A stretch of 64,000 nucleotides of DNA from Cristatella mucedo (GCA_009760855.2 WPIO01000023.1:4695001-4759000); one strand, 5' to 3'. Counted from the stretch's first letter, positions 53,487-64,000 are shown. Notes: a model not told the origin generated them from the sequence alone. Numbers and translations: made by a program.

Positions 53487-56400
53487 CTGTGCAGACCAAA
53501 CGGAAACTGGTGAATATCTCATGAAATAGTCAGTATATTTATTGTATGCAAGCTCTGCGACATGCGACGCCGGTGTACTTACTGCTGTCTCTACTCGCTG
53601 TCCATTGACCCACACGTCGAGCGTATCCTTCTCTAAAGCAAAACGGCATCATGCAAGTACATTTTTAGGGTTACTAAAAAGTTATGCCGAAGTATTATGC
53701 CCCGCAGTTGCTTGAAGCCATGTCTACGAAGACACGTCTTGCTAGCTCAGGATGGACCTGGCACTAACCGCTGCAATTACTCCTGCCACTTACAGAGGTA
53801 TAATAATAATAATAACATTACCTATTGCACCCCAAACGACTACATCTCTTTCCAGGTACTTCTGATTAGCTGGAATGGAACCATGTGAACTGATAAGTGA
53901 TAACTGCATGCACGATCACAGCAGGCACAAGCACATACGGGACAGTTCACATGGATGTAACGTATGCTATGAGGAACAGGTGAGCTTTAGTTCTGCTTTA
54001 TATTTAAGTCGGGCAATAATTCGTGGGCAGTCGGTAGTTACAGACTTTAGCATAGAAACTGAAGGCACAGTCTCCAAATGATCTTGGGTGGTTAGAGAAA
54101 TAGTTAGAAGGGTTGTGAAGTGAGAGAGCTCTCCAATTAGCCCCCCTTGAACACAAGTTACCAACAGTCGTTTTTAGCCATTTCCGTTGCAATCAGCATC
54201 AAAGCAGTTGATAAAAGTAAAACACATCACCATTCATGCAGAAAAGCTGCAAAGTTAAAGCAAATTTTCCTACTGCAGTATGAATAAGGCTTAGTAGATG
54301 TGCTAGCAATCGGCTATGTTCAAGTTAAAGTGCAGGTTTGGTTATCTTTCCGATGACTTAAAATAGTTTAGCTGGCAAGCCGTTTGGCGATCGAGGTGAT
54401 GCATGAATGAGATACACTGTACATTAAAATTGTTGGTTCGAATGATTAGAGGCTTGGTGTGGCTAAAATGGCTTTTCTGAGATCACTATAATATGGGTAG
54501 CAGAGTTTTGACTTATGCTTATGCATAAGACAGGAAAAAGTGACGCCTTTCATGAGGCAAGACGACTTACGATGGCCGAATTTTGAAAGGGATTTGCATT
54601 TCATTGCATACGCCTTTGCCTTGCACTGCATTTCAGACCCTAGCCAAAGCTTCTGCAAAAGTACCAACTGAGCTGGTGGCCTTTAGTTTTACCAAATCTC
54701 TAACGAGCTAGCAATGCTTTTGAGCCTGTGTGGTATCGTTAGTGGTTTGGCACACAAGCTAAGCAAACAATCACATAGGCACAACAGAGTCAATTGTTTC
54801 TGCACAGCAACTTACTCTTGCATTATCAAAACATATCTAGTGAAAGTAAGCTTCCATTTCTATGCAGATGACACACGGCAGTACCTGTGAGTTGATCCCT
54901 CCCTGCCTTCCACCACATTGAACTCTCTTAGCTCCATTGCTGCATGTGTTGCTAACATTCGCACTTGGATAGCAAAGATAACTTTCTCAAATTGAATGAC
55001 GATACAACCAGCTTACTAGTTATGGGCAAACGTAGTGCTCCTCGGAAATCGAAGAAACTATCCATCAAGATGGGCCATACCCGAATATCTCCTGTAGCAT
55101 CAGCACGAAATCTGGGCGTCCTGTTCCAAAGTGACCATAAGCGATATGACCACAGTAGCTCCACAGTCAAGTCAGCCTATTTACACCTAGGTAAAATTGC
55201 AAAAATTCGGGTCGGCGTAGACAGGGTCACCACATCAAGGTTGTTGATCCGTGTATTTGTGTGACATTTGTCTCGACTTCGCACTATTCGAAGGTCTTCA
55301 GCCTATGCAGTAAGGCGCCTACAGTTGGTGCGAAACTCAGCAGCTGGGCTTGTCTGTCGCGAATGTCTCAGTTTATCCATTGCACCACTTCTCACATATC
55401 TGCATTGGCTTCCCACCAAGCAGTGCATCGACTTCGAGGTGTTGTCGCTACCTCAAGTCCTTTCTCTTGCTGCAGCCTACCTATCCGAACTACTTCCCAA
55501 TCAGGCTAAGCATTGTACCACCGGCTGTTACGACAAGTTGTTTAGCCTTGCCTTGAACGAAACTAAAAAAAAAAAACTTTGAGATACCGTGCCTCTAGCT
55601 CGTTTGATTTCAAAGCCGGGAACTCACTACCGACTCACGTAAGGCATTCCCCGATGACAATGTAAAAGAAGCCGAAACATGCCCGTTCCTCATAGCATCT
55701 GCTAGGTCCTTGTGAATTGCCATTGGCATGCTTATGCGAACTGCTGCTGCACATGTTTGACTAAACATAATGAATGATTCGATTGCAGCATTGTAAAGTT
55801 CTTAGTGAGATTTAGTTCTCTGATGATGCTATACAAATATGATATTATCATAACGATTTTCTATTACGATGGTTTATTTTGGCATCAACTTCATTCAATT
55901 GGACCCTGCGGGTATATTTAAAAACAATTTACAGCAGTTTTCTACAGGAAGGCTATAGTTAGGTTGGGTTCGGCAAAGTTTATGCCGCTAGTGTACATGC
56001 AAGTACGGTTAGTGAAGCAAGTTGGGAGTGATTTCCATGCTTTGGGAGCATACGAACAAAAGGCGCGAAAGTTTCCAGATGCTCATCGATTTAAGCAATC
56101 GAAACCGTTTAGTGAGTGCACAAATTCAGTTTATTCGAGTCTTGAGGAGACTAATTTTCGAGAAAACTAATTTCCGCCCGAAGTGTCCATTACTGGCGCT
56201 GCTATATGTTTAGCACAGAACGTGACTCGTGCAAACCAAGACGCAGTTGATGTATTCTCATTAAGGACTTGATCCGCTTATCGAGGCTCCTGCATACGGC
56301 GAACTCGAGGGATCCTAATGCGATAAGCGAAAGCCTTTCTTCATTGGGTCAATAGCGATGCAAGTGTGAATAGCAGCTGCACATAAAAGGAATAATTGCT

Positions 56401-57793
56401 CATTTTCCACACACCTTTTGGAGAGCAACTTGCCTGATTATGGTCTACGAACCGTAGCAAAAGTAAACATGGGCTCTAAAGAATGAGTGATCCTTGATAA
56501 TGCGGGTATCGGTTGAGGAATTGTCTAAGTCAGATACCGGCTATTTTTACGGAAGCGAAAATAAACAGACAAAGAGGCACCGCTTTCAGGTTTACGAACT
56601 GGTTGGGCGACTTATTGTCGAGGGGCCAAAAAAGAGACAAAGGGCTGAACTAAAGACAAGCAACAATAGAGGCATATGCCTACCGACCTAACAAATGCCT
56701 CTTGTGGAAGCACATACAGTGTGTGGTACCACGGGTGGTTTGGTTGAGGCGCTTTCATGCCAGCAGTGGAACCCTTTAAATCATTAGGAGTAGATCACAT
56801 CCAGTTTAAATAGAGAGAAACCACAGTTAACCGTAGGGGGGGCGTTATCAAGGAAATGGGTCACTGGCGTATCAAAATCATGCACCGATCGACGCATATG
56901 ATTTACTTTTCGCTCAATGCTGTTCAAAGCCTATTTCGACTGCACTCCCATAGCCGACTAAAGAAGTAGGCGATAACAGGTCAATGCCTACGCAATGTCT
57001 AATGTATACATTATAAGCTAAATAGCCGTTCAGGAGCAGATTAAAAAGCGAAACGTGATTCGCTCACACAACAACGTGCTTCGCTAATGCACGTAGCAAG
57101 AACTTACCTAAGACTATTCTGGTATCTATTCCCTTCACTGGAAGGCACCACGTGCACTGCACTTTGGACCTGTTTTCAGTGAAGTGCTCCAGAGACTTCC
57201 CGTTGACTTCCATCGTGTATTCGTAAGCAAAGCCGTCGACGGCTGATATGTTGACCACGCATTTTGCTTTTTGTTTTCCAACTTCAAAATATTCAGTCCC
57301 AACAAGCTTGAACATCCATTCAACACGATATATTTCCTGTAACAATATTAAGCTTCTGGTGAGCTGGACGAAAACCCACTCAACGATTTGCGAAGCTAGA
57401 TTCACGGCCGCACTACGTGACCCTAACCGAAGCGGCAGAAAAACCAAGGTATGGAAACATTGAAAAGGTAGGCTTAGATAAATCCTCATAATAAAGCGTT
57501 TATAAATCTAATTAATAGTAAAGCGTTTACAAATCTAATAAACCACGAGTATGCTCAGTCGGTAATCTGACAATGGCTGGCAAGGAAGATAACACAAGCC
57601 GGGGGAGGGGGAGATTGCACAGAGGGAAAAATTGATGAAGGAAATGTAATAAGTGCATGTCATTAAGAATTCATAGTGGTACCTTTCCATCCACGCGGAT
57701 CACTCGTTTTCCGGTGGTTGTGCCATGCTCGAACTCGACAACGTGAACACCGTCTCCAAGAGGTACCTTCCAGGTGGCCACCAGGTCGGTCAT
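53337..57793 (-). CDS. FAIM: FAIM, Fas apoptotic inhibitory molecule 1
   Basis: A 179-residue product from four exons, the same length as the vertebrate short isoform. FAIM is a soluble cytosolic all-beta protein reported to protect cells from Fas-induced and stress-induced death and to limit protein aggregation; it has no enzyme motif. The whole protein aligns by eye with vertebrate FAIM: MTDLVATWKVPLGDGVH, FEHGTTTGKR, EWMFKLVG, GFAYEYTMEVNGKSL, LDVWVNGQRVETA, DDGTETHFEV and YIKAVSSGKR. Phases are consistent (0, 1, 0). The 3.5-kb second intron holds LINE pieces. It is convergent with URM1. Confidence 0.96.
53583..53632 (-). CDS. FAIM: FAIM exon 3
   Basis: The acceptor TTTTGCTTTAG and donor GTAAGT bound 50 nt, phase 1 to 0. 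It encodes EKDTLDVWVNGQRVETA when joined to exon 2. Confidence 0.95.
53797..54120 (-). mobile_element. L2 LINE 3' end, minus orientation
   Basis: (ATA)n at 53801-53812, then a degenerate stem-loop (CCCCAAACGACTACATCTCT, TTCCAGGTAC) and ORF2 end. It lies in FAIM intron 2. Confidence 0.7.
54121..54859. other. FAIM intron 2, unassigned part
   Basis: About 0.7 kb with no recognisable repeat or exon. Confidence 0.45.
54860..55860 (+). mobile_element. L2 LINE copy, RT C-terminus to tail
   Basis: From FYADDTRQYL-type RT sequence near 54866-54895 through [13 protein letters not shown] and [17 protein letters not shown] to a degraded stem-loop and ATT-like end at 55795-55855. It lies antisense to FAIM within its second intron. 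Confidence 0.85.
56000..56085 (-). mobile_element. L2 LINE ORF2 fragment, minus orientation
   Basis: GGAGTGATTTCCATGCTTTG and GGGAGCATACGAACAAAAG correspond to the ORF2 C-terminal FxxxAPKAWxxLP region read in reverse. Short and isolated. Confidence 0.6.
56086..57107. other. FAIM intron 2, 5' part, unassigned
   Basis: About 1 kb, no supportable exon or repeat family. Confidence 0.45.
57108..57336 (-). CDS. FAIM: FAIM exon 2
   Basis: The acceptor AATATTGTTACAG and donor GTAAGT bound 229 nt, phase 0 to 1. It encodes EIYRVEWMFKLVG and GFAYEYTMEVNGKSL and ends at TRIVL. Confidence 0.95.
57683..57793 (-). CDS. FAIM: FAIM exon 1 (coding)
   Basis: ATG at 57793-57791, 37 codons to the donor AAG|GTACCA, phase 0. 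The start matches the usual FAIM MTDLV. An upstream in-frame extension is considered separately. Confidence 0.93.
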
Positions 57794-58943
57794 TCGCGAC
57801 TCTCCTCCTCCGATACTCAAGGTAGTACACAGAAAATAAAGATACTTATTCTAAATAAGAGATAAAACTTTTGCATCCGCAGCCTCTACGTTTTGTATTG
57901 AAGCCAAGGCGAGTACGTGACAGTAGTCAGGCGAGCAGCTGGAATTGCCTGCGGATCAGTCACCGGAAGATATCACCAATGAAGCTTCATCCGGGTACTG
58001 GAAATCCGGATGGGAAACGAACATAGATACACCTCTGACAGTCCGACTGATATTCTTACTGATACTGACCGTACGCTTAAACATATCCACAAATCTTCAG
58101 TTATAGCAAGTAATATTTCTTAAAATAATTTTAATTAAGTCAAAAAGGACATTTGTATACTTAAGCGCTCTAGTACCACATTTGTAACTCAAGCTCGAAA
58201 AGGTGAAGGACACGTTGTATGGCCGTTGTGTCATGGACCAGTCGCTGTGTATTGGTTGGATATTCCTCTTTATGTCATAAATCGCCTTCCAGCTGTTTTC
58301 TTGAACAGTGAACAGATGAAATTTCAGAAGTAGCTAAATAAAAATCTTTAAGACCATACTTTATCTTTCTGGTGCGGGCTTATGAGCGTTTCTCGCTATC
58401 CGTCCCATCACACGCCGGACAGTTGGTCAGCGCAAGGCTCAGAGTTTTCCTAATGGTTTTAAAAATCATGTTTACATAAAAATAATTCAACTATCATATT
58501 AACTAAGAGTGACACGACTCGATAGGTATTTAAAGTTGTGCGATGAGGAAAGGCCATTTGCCCCACGTCCACCCGAGCTATCCCGACACCTGCCGGTTTC
58601 CGTCTCTGCGAGAAGACTCGTGAAAGCACCGGTAATATATGAGCATTACAATGAGATACCAAAACAGTAATACTATCAGTGAGATGCAATAGGAGCGCTA
58701 ATAGTTTCCAGGAATCTGCTCTTTCGAAGCTCGTATACTCAGCTACCGTGATGAAGTGCGGGCGTGGCCACGCCGTAATGTTGCTCCACCCCAGCCGGAC
58801 TCACCGCTCTCCGCCCGGCCAACGGGTGCGCTACGAACCGCCTCAACCGGCGCTGCAGTCAGAAAGTATCTTCTAACTAAGCCCAATTTAATTGCAACGG
58901 GTCAGCTGCGGTCGTATGACCAGCTAGCCCTGTAGCGAACTAC
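57794..58943. other. Upstream of the FAIM coding start, unassigned
   Basis: Probably the FAIM 5' UTR, a 5' intron and promoter. A GC-richer patch lies at 58740-58860. No other gene is supported. Confidence 0.4.
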
Positions 58944-58977
58944 CTTCTGCTTGTCCACCGAGCTTCGTGGACGCCAT
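58944..58977 (-). CDS. FAIM: Possible upstream FAIM coding exon
   Basis: On the minus strand, ATG at 58977-58975 opens ASTKLGGQAE and reaches a donor (CAGAAG|GTAGTT) in phase 1. Splicing to either GGAG acceptor just before the FAIM start would add about 15-16 residues in frame. Splicing to the more distant TTGAG site would instead give a short upstream ORF whose TGA overlaps the FAIM ATG. A (GA)n tract lies just upstream. Confidence 0.3.
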
Positions 58978-58980
58978 CCG

Positions 58981-59036
58981 CTCGCGCGCGCTCTCTCTCT
59001 CTCTCTCTCTCTCTCGCTCACTCTCTCCCCTCTCTG
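58981..59036. repeat. (CT)n microsatellite
   Basis: CGCGCG followed by (CT)n over about 50 bp. It reads as GAGAGA on the FAIM strand. Confidence 0.93.
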
Positions 59037-59573
59037 CGCGTTCCGTAGTCTTAGATAATGATAAAATAAGGACGTGTTTAGTCAATTTACTTTAGGTTAG
59101 ATATTCTATACATTTAATCAATATTCTTATAACTTTAGCAGTTGCTCTAGTCAGCACCTAAATTACTACTTATTCTGACCTAGCACCTGTTGTCATTGTG
59201 TTTGGACGTGTATCAACCATGTTTTTATCACTTAGTGTGCTATCTCAAATTGATAAAAGAAGAAGCTCTGGCTTAATTTAAAATTCGGATTATTTTAAAA
59301 ATGGCCAAAGCTTTATCATACGAGAGATTATTACAAAGGATGAATTTGATTATACGGTAAAAGATGCTTATAAAATTTGGAATTCTCCAAATGCAACTAC
59401 TCCTACCGGTTTACTTGTAACTCATCAGATACAAAGCTTCTTTTTCCATCATTAATAAAATATTCTATAGGTTGATCTTTCATTATACGTGTCCTAATTA
59501 TCCTTAGTTTAGTCGAATTCCTTATTGGATCTGTAGCTCTTCTTCTTTTTTCCATCTTCTTCATCATCGGCTT
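59037..59573. other. A+T-rich, unassigned
   Basis: No supportable gene. Composition becomes more A+T-rich from here to the window end. Confidence 0.45.
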
Positions 59574-59990
59574 ATAATAATTATAATAATACGTTTGATA
59601 TAGCGCCCTCAGAGAACTCAATCTCTTTCCAGGTGCTGTAAATTTGCTGCAAGGGAAGCGCGATCGAATGGTTAGTGGTAGCATGCCCAATAAACAACAG
59701 CAATAATAACATGATTTAGGGGGACATGCGCAGGGTCAGCATGCAACTATGGTTAGTGGCTGCATTCACGGTGTCACCACGCATAAGCACATAACAGACG
59801 AATCACAGGGACCCACTAAATGCTTTAATAAATAGGTGCGTGTTTAATTTCTTTTTTAATGTGGTCAAGTCAGGAGATGTCGTGAAGCAAGTCGGGATTG
59901 AGTTCTAGGCTTTGGGAGCATACGAAGTGAAGGCACGGTCTCCAAAGGATTTGAGGTTCGTACGCTACTAATGTCTAACAGTTGTTCCAG
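59574..59990 (-). mobile_element. L2 LINE 3' part, minus orientation
   Basis: (ATTATA)n, then AGCGCCCTCAGAGAACTCAA, TCTCTTTCCAGGTGCTG, the 3' UTR and ORF2 end (GACCGTGCCTTCACTTCGTA on the minus strand). Confidence 0.88.
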
Positions 59991-60009
59991 GATATAATTT
60001 TTCTCATAT

Positions 60010-60400
60010 TTTCCTACTTTTCTGAAGTATTTCAGTTTCTTAGTTTTATTTCTTTATTTTCTATTGCCCTAGCTGATTCTTTTCCTATCACTCTAGTCAT
60101 AGGATTTTTCAAGTAATGTAGTATTTGTGGTAGGGTTTTCATTCATTCTTTATGTCTACGATGATCTCTCTCGCTTAGACTTTCTAATTCTTTTTCACGT
60201 TGAGCTATAAATGCTCTTTCTACTATAGTTCGATTTATTCTCTGAGCTAGTGCAGCGTTCTTTTTGCTAGTCACTTCTATCACACGCGTTTCATGTCTTT
60301 CTCTTTCTTTCTTGAATTCATCATTAAAATCCGATCGTCGTGAGACAGTAATCTTATTTGGCCTCTCGGATTAACCCTTTGAGTACCTGTTTATTATTGC
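60010..60400 (-). pseudogene. Remnant of a charged, helix-rich protein (unknown)
   Basis: The minus-strand frame is open for about 80 codons with heavy Lys/Arg/Glu content (DFNDEFKKERERHETRV, AQREKELESLSERDHRR). A TGA follows at 60145-60143, then a further open stretch with LPQILHYLKNP. It looks like a coiled coil. There is no start codon and no recognisable family. Neighbouring remnants suggest it belongs to an old inserted element. Confidence 0.4.
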
Positions 60401-60498
60401 TTGAGGTTATTCTCTTGATGATTTGCTGTTCAATTCTCTCGAGTCTCTATATCTGCTAGTAGAATTATTCACTTTTGATGCATATACCCATTATCAAT

Positions 60499-60499
<1 letters not shown>

Positions 60500-60539
<40 letters not shown>
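60500..60539. repeat. (TA)n microsatellite
   Basis: Uninterrupted TA of about 40 bp. Confidence 0.95.
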
Positions 60540-60542
<3 letters not shown>

Positions 60543-60688
60543 CGACTTAATGGGTTTTATTAGGTTGTACTACATTAAAGAAACCTCTACATATTTACTT
60601 TGGTCTAGGCTTAAAAACTTGGCTGATATTTAAATCTAGATCGTACTTCCTTTTCCTTTTTTATTCTCTCTTTTAAAGTTAATAATGA

Positions 60689-60950
60689 CATTCTATAGAA
60701 ATTGAAGTATCTTTTAAATGCAAGAAAACACAGGCGATTGAAGATTATTTACCAAGTGGATGCTCATTATGTGAAAAATTTATTCGCAGTTCTAAGCTGC
60801 CTTTTGAGATTAGATGTGATATTTGTGATCTTGATAGTAGAGAAACTGAGTTTGATAGTATTTTACTTCCTACTTAGAATACAATCATTTGTACCGACTG
60901 CTATTATTCTCGTATCACATTTTCTTGACGCAAACCTAGCCAGAAATGTC
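60689..60950 (+). pseudogene. Zinc-ribbon-like protein remnant (unknown)
   Basis: The plus frame from 60689 contains two CxxC pairs, GCSLCEKF and IRCDICDL, with another single Cys upstream. It reaches TAG at about 60876, and the same frame beyond it carries a third pair (ICTDCYYS) before a TGA. The spacing suits a zinc-binding module. It is broken by stops, so a relic. Family unknown. Confidence 0.4.
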
Positions 60951-61014
60951 TTTGGCTACGAAACACTTTCGAAAGGTACGTTCTGAAACTTACTATCTCC
61001 ATAATTGCTTAGAT

Positions 61015-61397
61015 CAGGGGTCGGCAAACGTTTTGGTCTACTAGGTTATTTCGGACGTTAAGAAGGCACACTAGGCAAGAGAAAGCCATGCCTACTCCGC
61101 TGAGCCGATGGAGTGGGCGTGGCCAGATGAACGAGCAGTTGCGACAGACGCACAGACACGCGCTATAATGATAGGGGCCCTGTCCCGTCCGGCGTTTCTG
61201 TTTCATACAAGCGCTTGACATCAGTGAAAATAAACGCTGGCCGTAGCTTGAGCTGCAACCAGCAGTCATGAAGGGCAACAAAACCGTGACAATTCAATTA
61301 GGCCGGATCCAGCAATAAATACATAGGAGGCTTTAGGCCGGACTAGAATACTAGCTAGGCCGTATCTGGCCTAAAGGCCGGAGCTTGCCGACATCTG
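61015..61397. mobile_element. Non-autonomous hAT-type element, 383 bp
   Basis: The terminal inverted repeats are CAGGGGTCGGCAAAC and (reverse complement of the right end) CAGATGTCGGCAAGC, 12 of 15 identical. It is flanked by 8-bp near-duplications GCTTAGAT and GTTTAGAT, the target-site length of hAT elements. There is no transposase ORF. It is inserted within the A+T-rich remnant region and visibly more GC-rich than its surroundings. Confidence 0.85.
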
Positions 61398-61812
61398 GTT
61401 TAGATCATGAATCTATTCTTATGATTATGAAAATTTTTCCATATCACGATTATGAACATTTTTTCCATATCTCGAAGGTTAAAAAGGAGCTTTTAACGTT
61501 AAATGTCAATTTTATTATTCAGATCATACTGTAACTAAGAAATAGATTAACTTTATAATTATCGACGTTATCTAAGATGTAGTATTCACTTACTAATCTT
61601 GTAAAGAAGGCATAGTACTTAAAAGTCTGTTCCAATAGTAGTGGTAATTATCACTCCAACATCCCAAATGGTGTAAAAGTATAGCTAGCTTGTTTTAATG
61701 GAACATAATTGGATTATTACCATCGCTGTGATTAATAGTAGTGGATGAGAATTTTTGATTTTTCAGGTATAGGAAACAAAAGTTCTTAATACTGAGTCTA
61801 TTTAGTTTTGAT

Positions 61813-62330
61813 TAATAGATAGTGCTAGTACCTCTAATATTTGTTGTCATTTTGTTAAGGTAACCGTTTGTTGCAGCATCCGAGTAACTAAATGAATCTG
61901 GCATGTTTATTATTGAATTTGCATTCATACTAAGATTAGAAATAACAGGAGCTATACTTAACTTATTTTTTTGTAATGCTCTGTATTTAACTCACAAGTT
62001 ATCTGGCAATAAAGCTGAAGTAATTTGATTAGCATTCCAATAGGATAAAGGTATCGCGAATCCACCCATAACGAAATCCTCAGCCATTGTATCTCCTGAT
62101 TTGTTTACATACGCACTTCGTTGGCTGACATTAATAAAATATCATGGATTGATTCCCTTTCCAAAGTTTGTTACTGTAAAGTCTTTGAAGTCATTTGTTC
62201 CTGATCTAAGTGCCTTATAATTTGAGTCCGCATATCTTTTAGTTACTGCATCTGAAGAGTTCATTGGATCCGCAAATCTAGTTTTTAAATACCATTTGTA
62301 TAATGATGTGACAATAATTATTCATTTTCT
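61813..62330 (-). pseudogene. Fibre-like (phage-tail/virus-type) protein remnant
   Basis: One minus frame runs from about 62330 to a TAA at 61813, with internal stops only at 62144 and 61994, both TGA. It contains two copies of a motif common in tail-fibre or structural proteins of phages, large DNA viruses and some Maverick-like elements: SSDAVTKRYADSN and SDAATNGYLNKM. A NKSGDTMAEDFVMGGF segment lies between them. The gene is broken and lacks a start. The source element is not established. Confidence 0.5.
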
Positions 62331-64000
62331 TTCTTAACAGATTGGCTAGTATCAATCTTCCTAAAAGTCATTTATATAATCTGTTATTAACATATTTGAT
62401 CTTTATAAAACTTTTTTTACTGTGGGTATTATTTTAACAAATCTATCTAGATTTTTCAGTAACTGTCTGGGTCAGCGACTTTCCTACATAATACCTCATG
62501 TCATATCCTGGATTAGTCGAATTTTGTAATCTTCCAAAGCCATTAATATTACTAAACTGAATGTCAAAGTACTTTTTTTATTTCTAGCAATAGTAAGAAT
62601 AATGATTTTTAAATTGGTATATCTGATCTGTTCCTTATTGGTAGATATTCTAACACTTCCAGCACCTATGAAACTACTTGGCCTTATCCCACAACTCAAT
62701 CCGGGAACGAATATTTAAAACTCTGAATAATTAAATTCATCCAATTCCAGCACATTTAATCCAAGTAGGTATTGCTCATGATACTACAGTGGTATGAACA
62801 CTTCTTTGATTATCCGGCTCCGTAGTCACTTTATCTAAACTAATTTTGTTGTACCGATTATTCTTTCTGGAGCATATCTATGGCAGCAATCTCTAGTAAA
62901 GCAATGATTGGATCAGTCTCCTTTGTCTGAAGCTTAATCTCCAAGTATTTTGCAACAGTTGGTTCGAATCCCTTACAAAATTTTAGTGGATCATATTTTA
63001 CTTCACTTCCGTTTGATAAGCATTTTTCTAGTTTCTTTGTGCTGTTTTTTCTATTTCTAAATGTGATTGGCCTCCAAATATAGCTTTGCCGCCCAACGTA
63101 GAATATATTTTTGATCCACCAATGTTAAGGCTTATTGACCATTTTCACTCATCGAAGCCTTGCAAAAATTCATTTTTCCATAGTATTTTATTGTAAGAAA
63201 ATATGTTCAATTATTCTACGCTAATGTTATAAAATACCCACAAGCCCTTCATGCATGTAAATTGAAAATCATTACCATTTGAAATTAGCTCGGCAGTGTG
63301 GTCACAAATTATTAGATGAACCATGATACTTGTCTGACCTGCTCCTACCGGCGCCTGTGGAATTAGTTAATCAAATTCAACACTGACATAAAATCTTATA
63401 GCATTTCTATGTGAGTGATCGTTATATTGGAGATCAATTGCATTAATCGGATATCAAGGTAACCATCCGGGACATGTAACACTGACGGCCTCAGTAACTT
63501 CATCAAGACCCAGGGATTGCTTTCTAAACTGTGTGAACTCTAGCTAAGAAGTCAAACTCCTTCCATCCTTTGGGTGGTCATTCATAAAAGTTCTCGGGTA
63601 TTGAGTAGATCCATGAGTAAGCAACTTAATTAATGATTAGCGTAAATTAAGTAATTACCGTTCTCAACGTTACAATGGTTATAAGTACTAGGGTTTCCAG
63701 TATAACTATTATATTTATCAGAGCCACGTGCCTCCACAATCAGCCACCTAACCTTATCAATTGTGTTTTGCACTGAAAGGTTTTAGCACATAACAATCCC
63801 TGGTTAGTAATACTTAGTGTCATGTTTTCATATTTTCCAAGTCTATAGCTAAGCTTCACTCTCTTTCCGCGTTAGATTGAAATTTCACAGCGACTTGTTC
63901 AACACTTATTGATGGGGTTACGCAAGAAACCACTAGCCTAATTTTTGACATCTTTAGTTGGAAAGCAGTATACACTCTATCTCCATTGGGTTGGAAAAGT
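62331..64000 (-). pseudogene. Further minus-strand coding remnants, same region
   Basis: Broken frames continue to the window edge. One reads IGAGSVRISTNKEQIRY (62590-62670). One is open for about 65 codons at 62868-63060 with GFEPTVAKYLEIKL. Another near 63380-63500 has YPINAIDLQYNDHS. Frameshifts and stops separate them. They look like remains of one or more structural proteins of the same element as the fibre-like remnant, but no family is recognised. Confidence 0.4.

Overview
The window is a piece of an invertebrate animal genome. It is intron-rich, with GT-AG introns of a few hundred to several thousand bases, AATAAA poly(A) signals, abundant dinucleotide microsatellites, and introns packed with L2/CR1-type LINE fragments and tRNA-derived SINEs. 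The phylum cannot be fixed from the sequence; an early-branching or marine invertebrate would fit. Three conserved genes are recognised with confidence, all by reading exons and splice phases directly.

Layout. 1-8.0 kb: intergenic or 5' intronic DNA made of L2 LINE pieces, a SINE, a 169-bp-arm inverted repeat, a Tc1/mariner transposase relic, and a pogo/Tigger-like DNA transposon with a nested L2 tail. 8.0-37.9 kb (+): ANKAR, encoding an ankyrin and armadillo repeat protein. It has 21-22 exons here, and every exon from 18.58 kb to the stop joins in phase. Its first exon in the window enters in phase 1, so upstream coding exons may lie outside. 38.8-46.8 kb: LINE and SINE copies plus a small unidentified spliced gene candidate near 41.8-42.75 kb. 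47.86-52.89 kb (+): URM1, two exons and a 4.7-kb transposon-filled intron. 53.34-57.79 kb (-): FAIM, four exons, convergent with URM1 with 449 bp between stop codons. 58.9 kb: a possible upstream FAIM exon. 60-64 kb: A+T-rich DNA with several broken coding remnants, mostly on the minus strand, including a fibre-like protein remnant with two DA(V/A)T-type motifs, interrupted by a non-autonomous hAT element.

Mobile DNA. One LINE family dominates. About 20 copies of its 3' end are present in both orientations, each with a stem-loop of the form GCGCC...AGAGA...TCTCT...GGCGC followed by (ATT)n. A tRNA-derived SINE (SINE-B, three copies) carries nearly the same stem-loop as its tail, so it probably uses the LINE's reverse transcriptase. 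A second tRNA-derived SINE (SINE-A, about nine copies) has its own tail.

The three genes show no evident functional link: URM1 is a tRNA-thiolation and protein-urmylation modifier, FAIM is a cytosolic survival factor, and ANKAR is a poorly characterised repeat scaffold. The least explained parts are the 60-64 kb remnants, the inverted repeat at 2.3-3.0 kb, the unresolved ANKAR exon junction at 14.5-18.6 kb, and the small gene at 41.8 kb.
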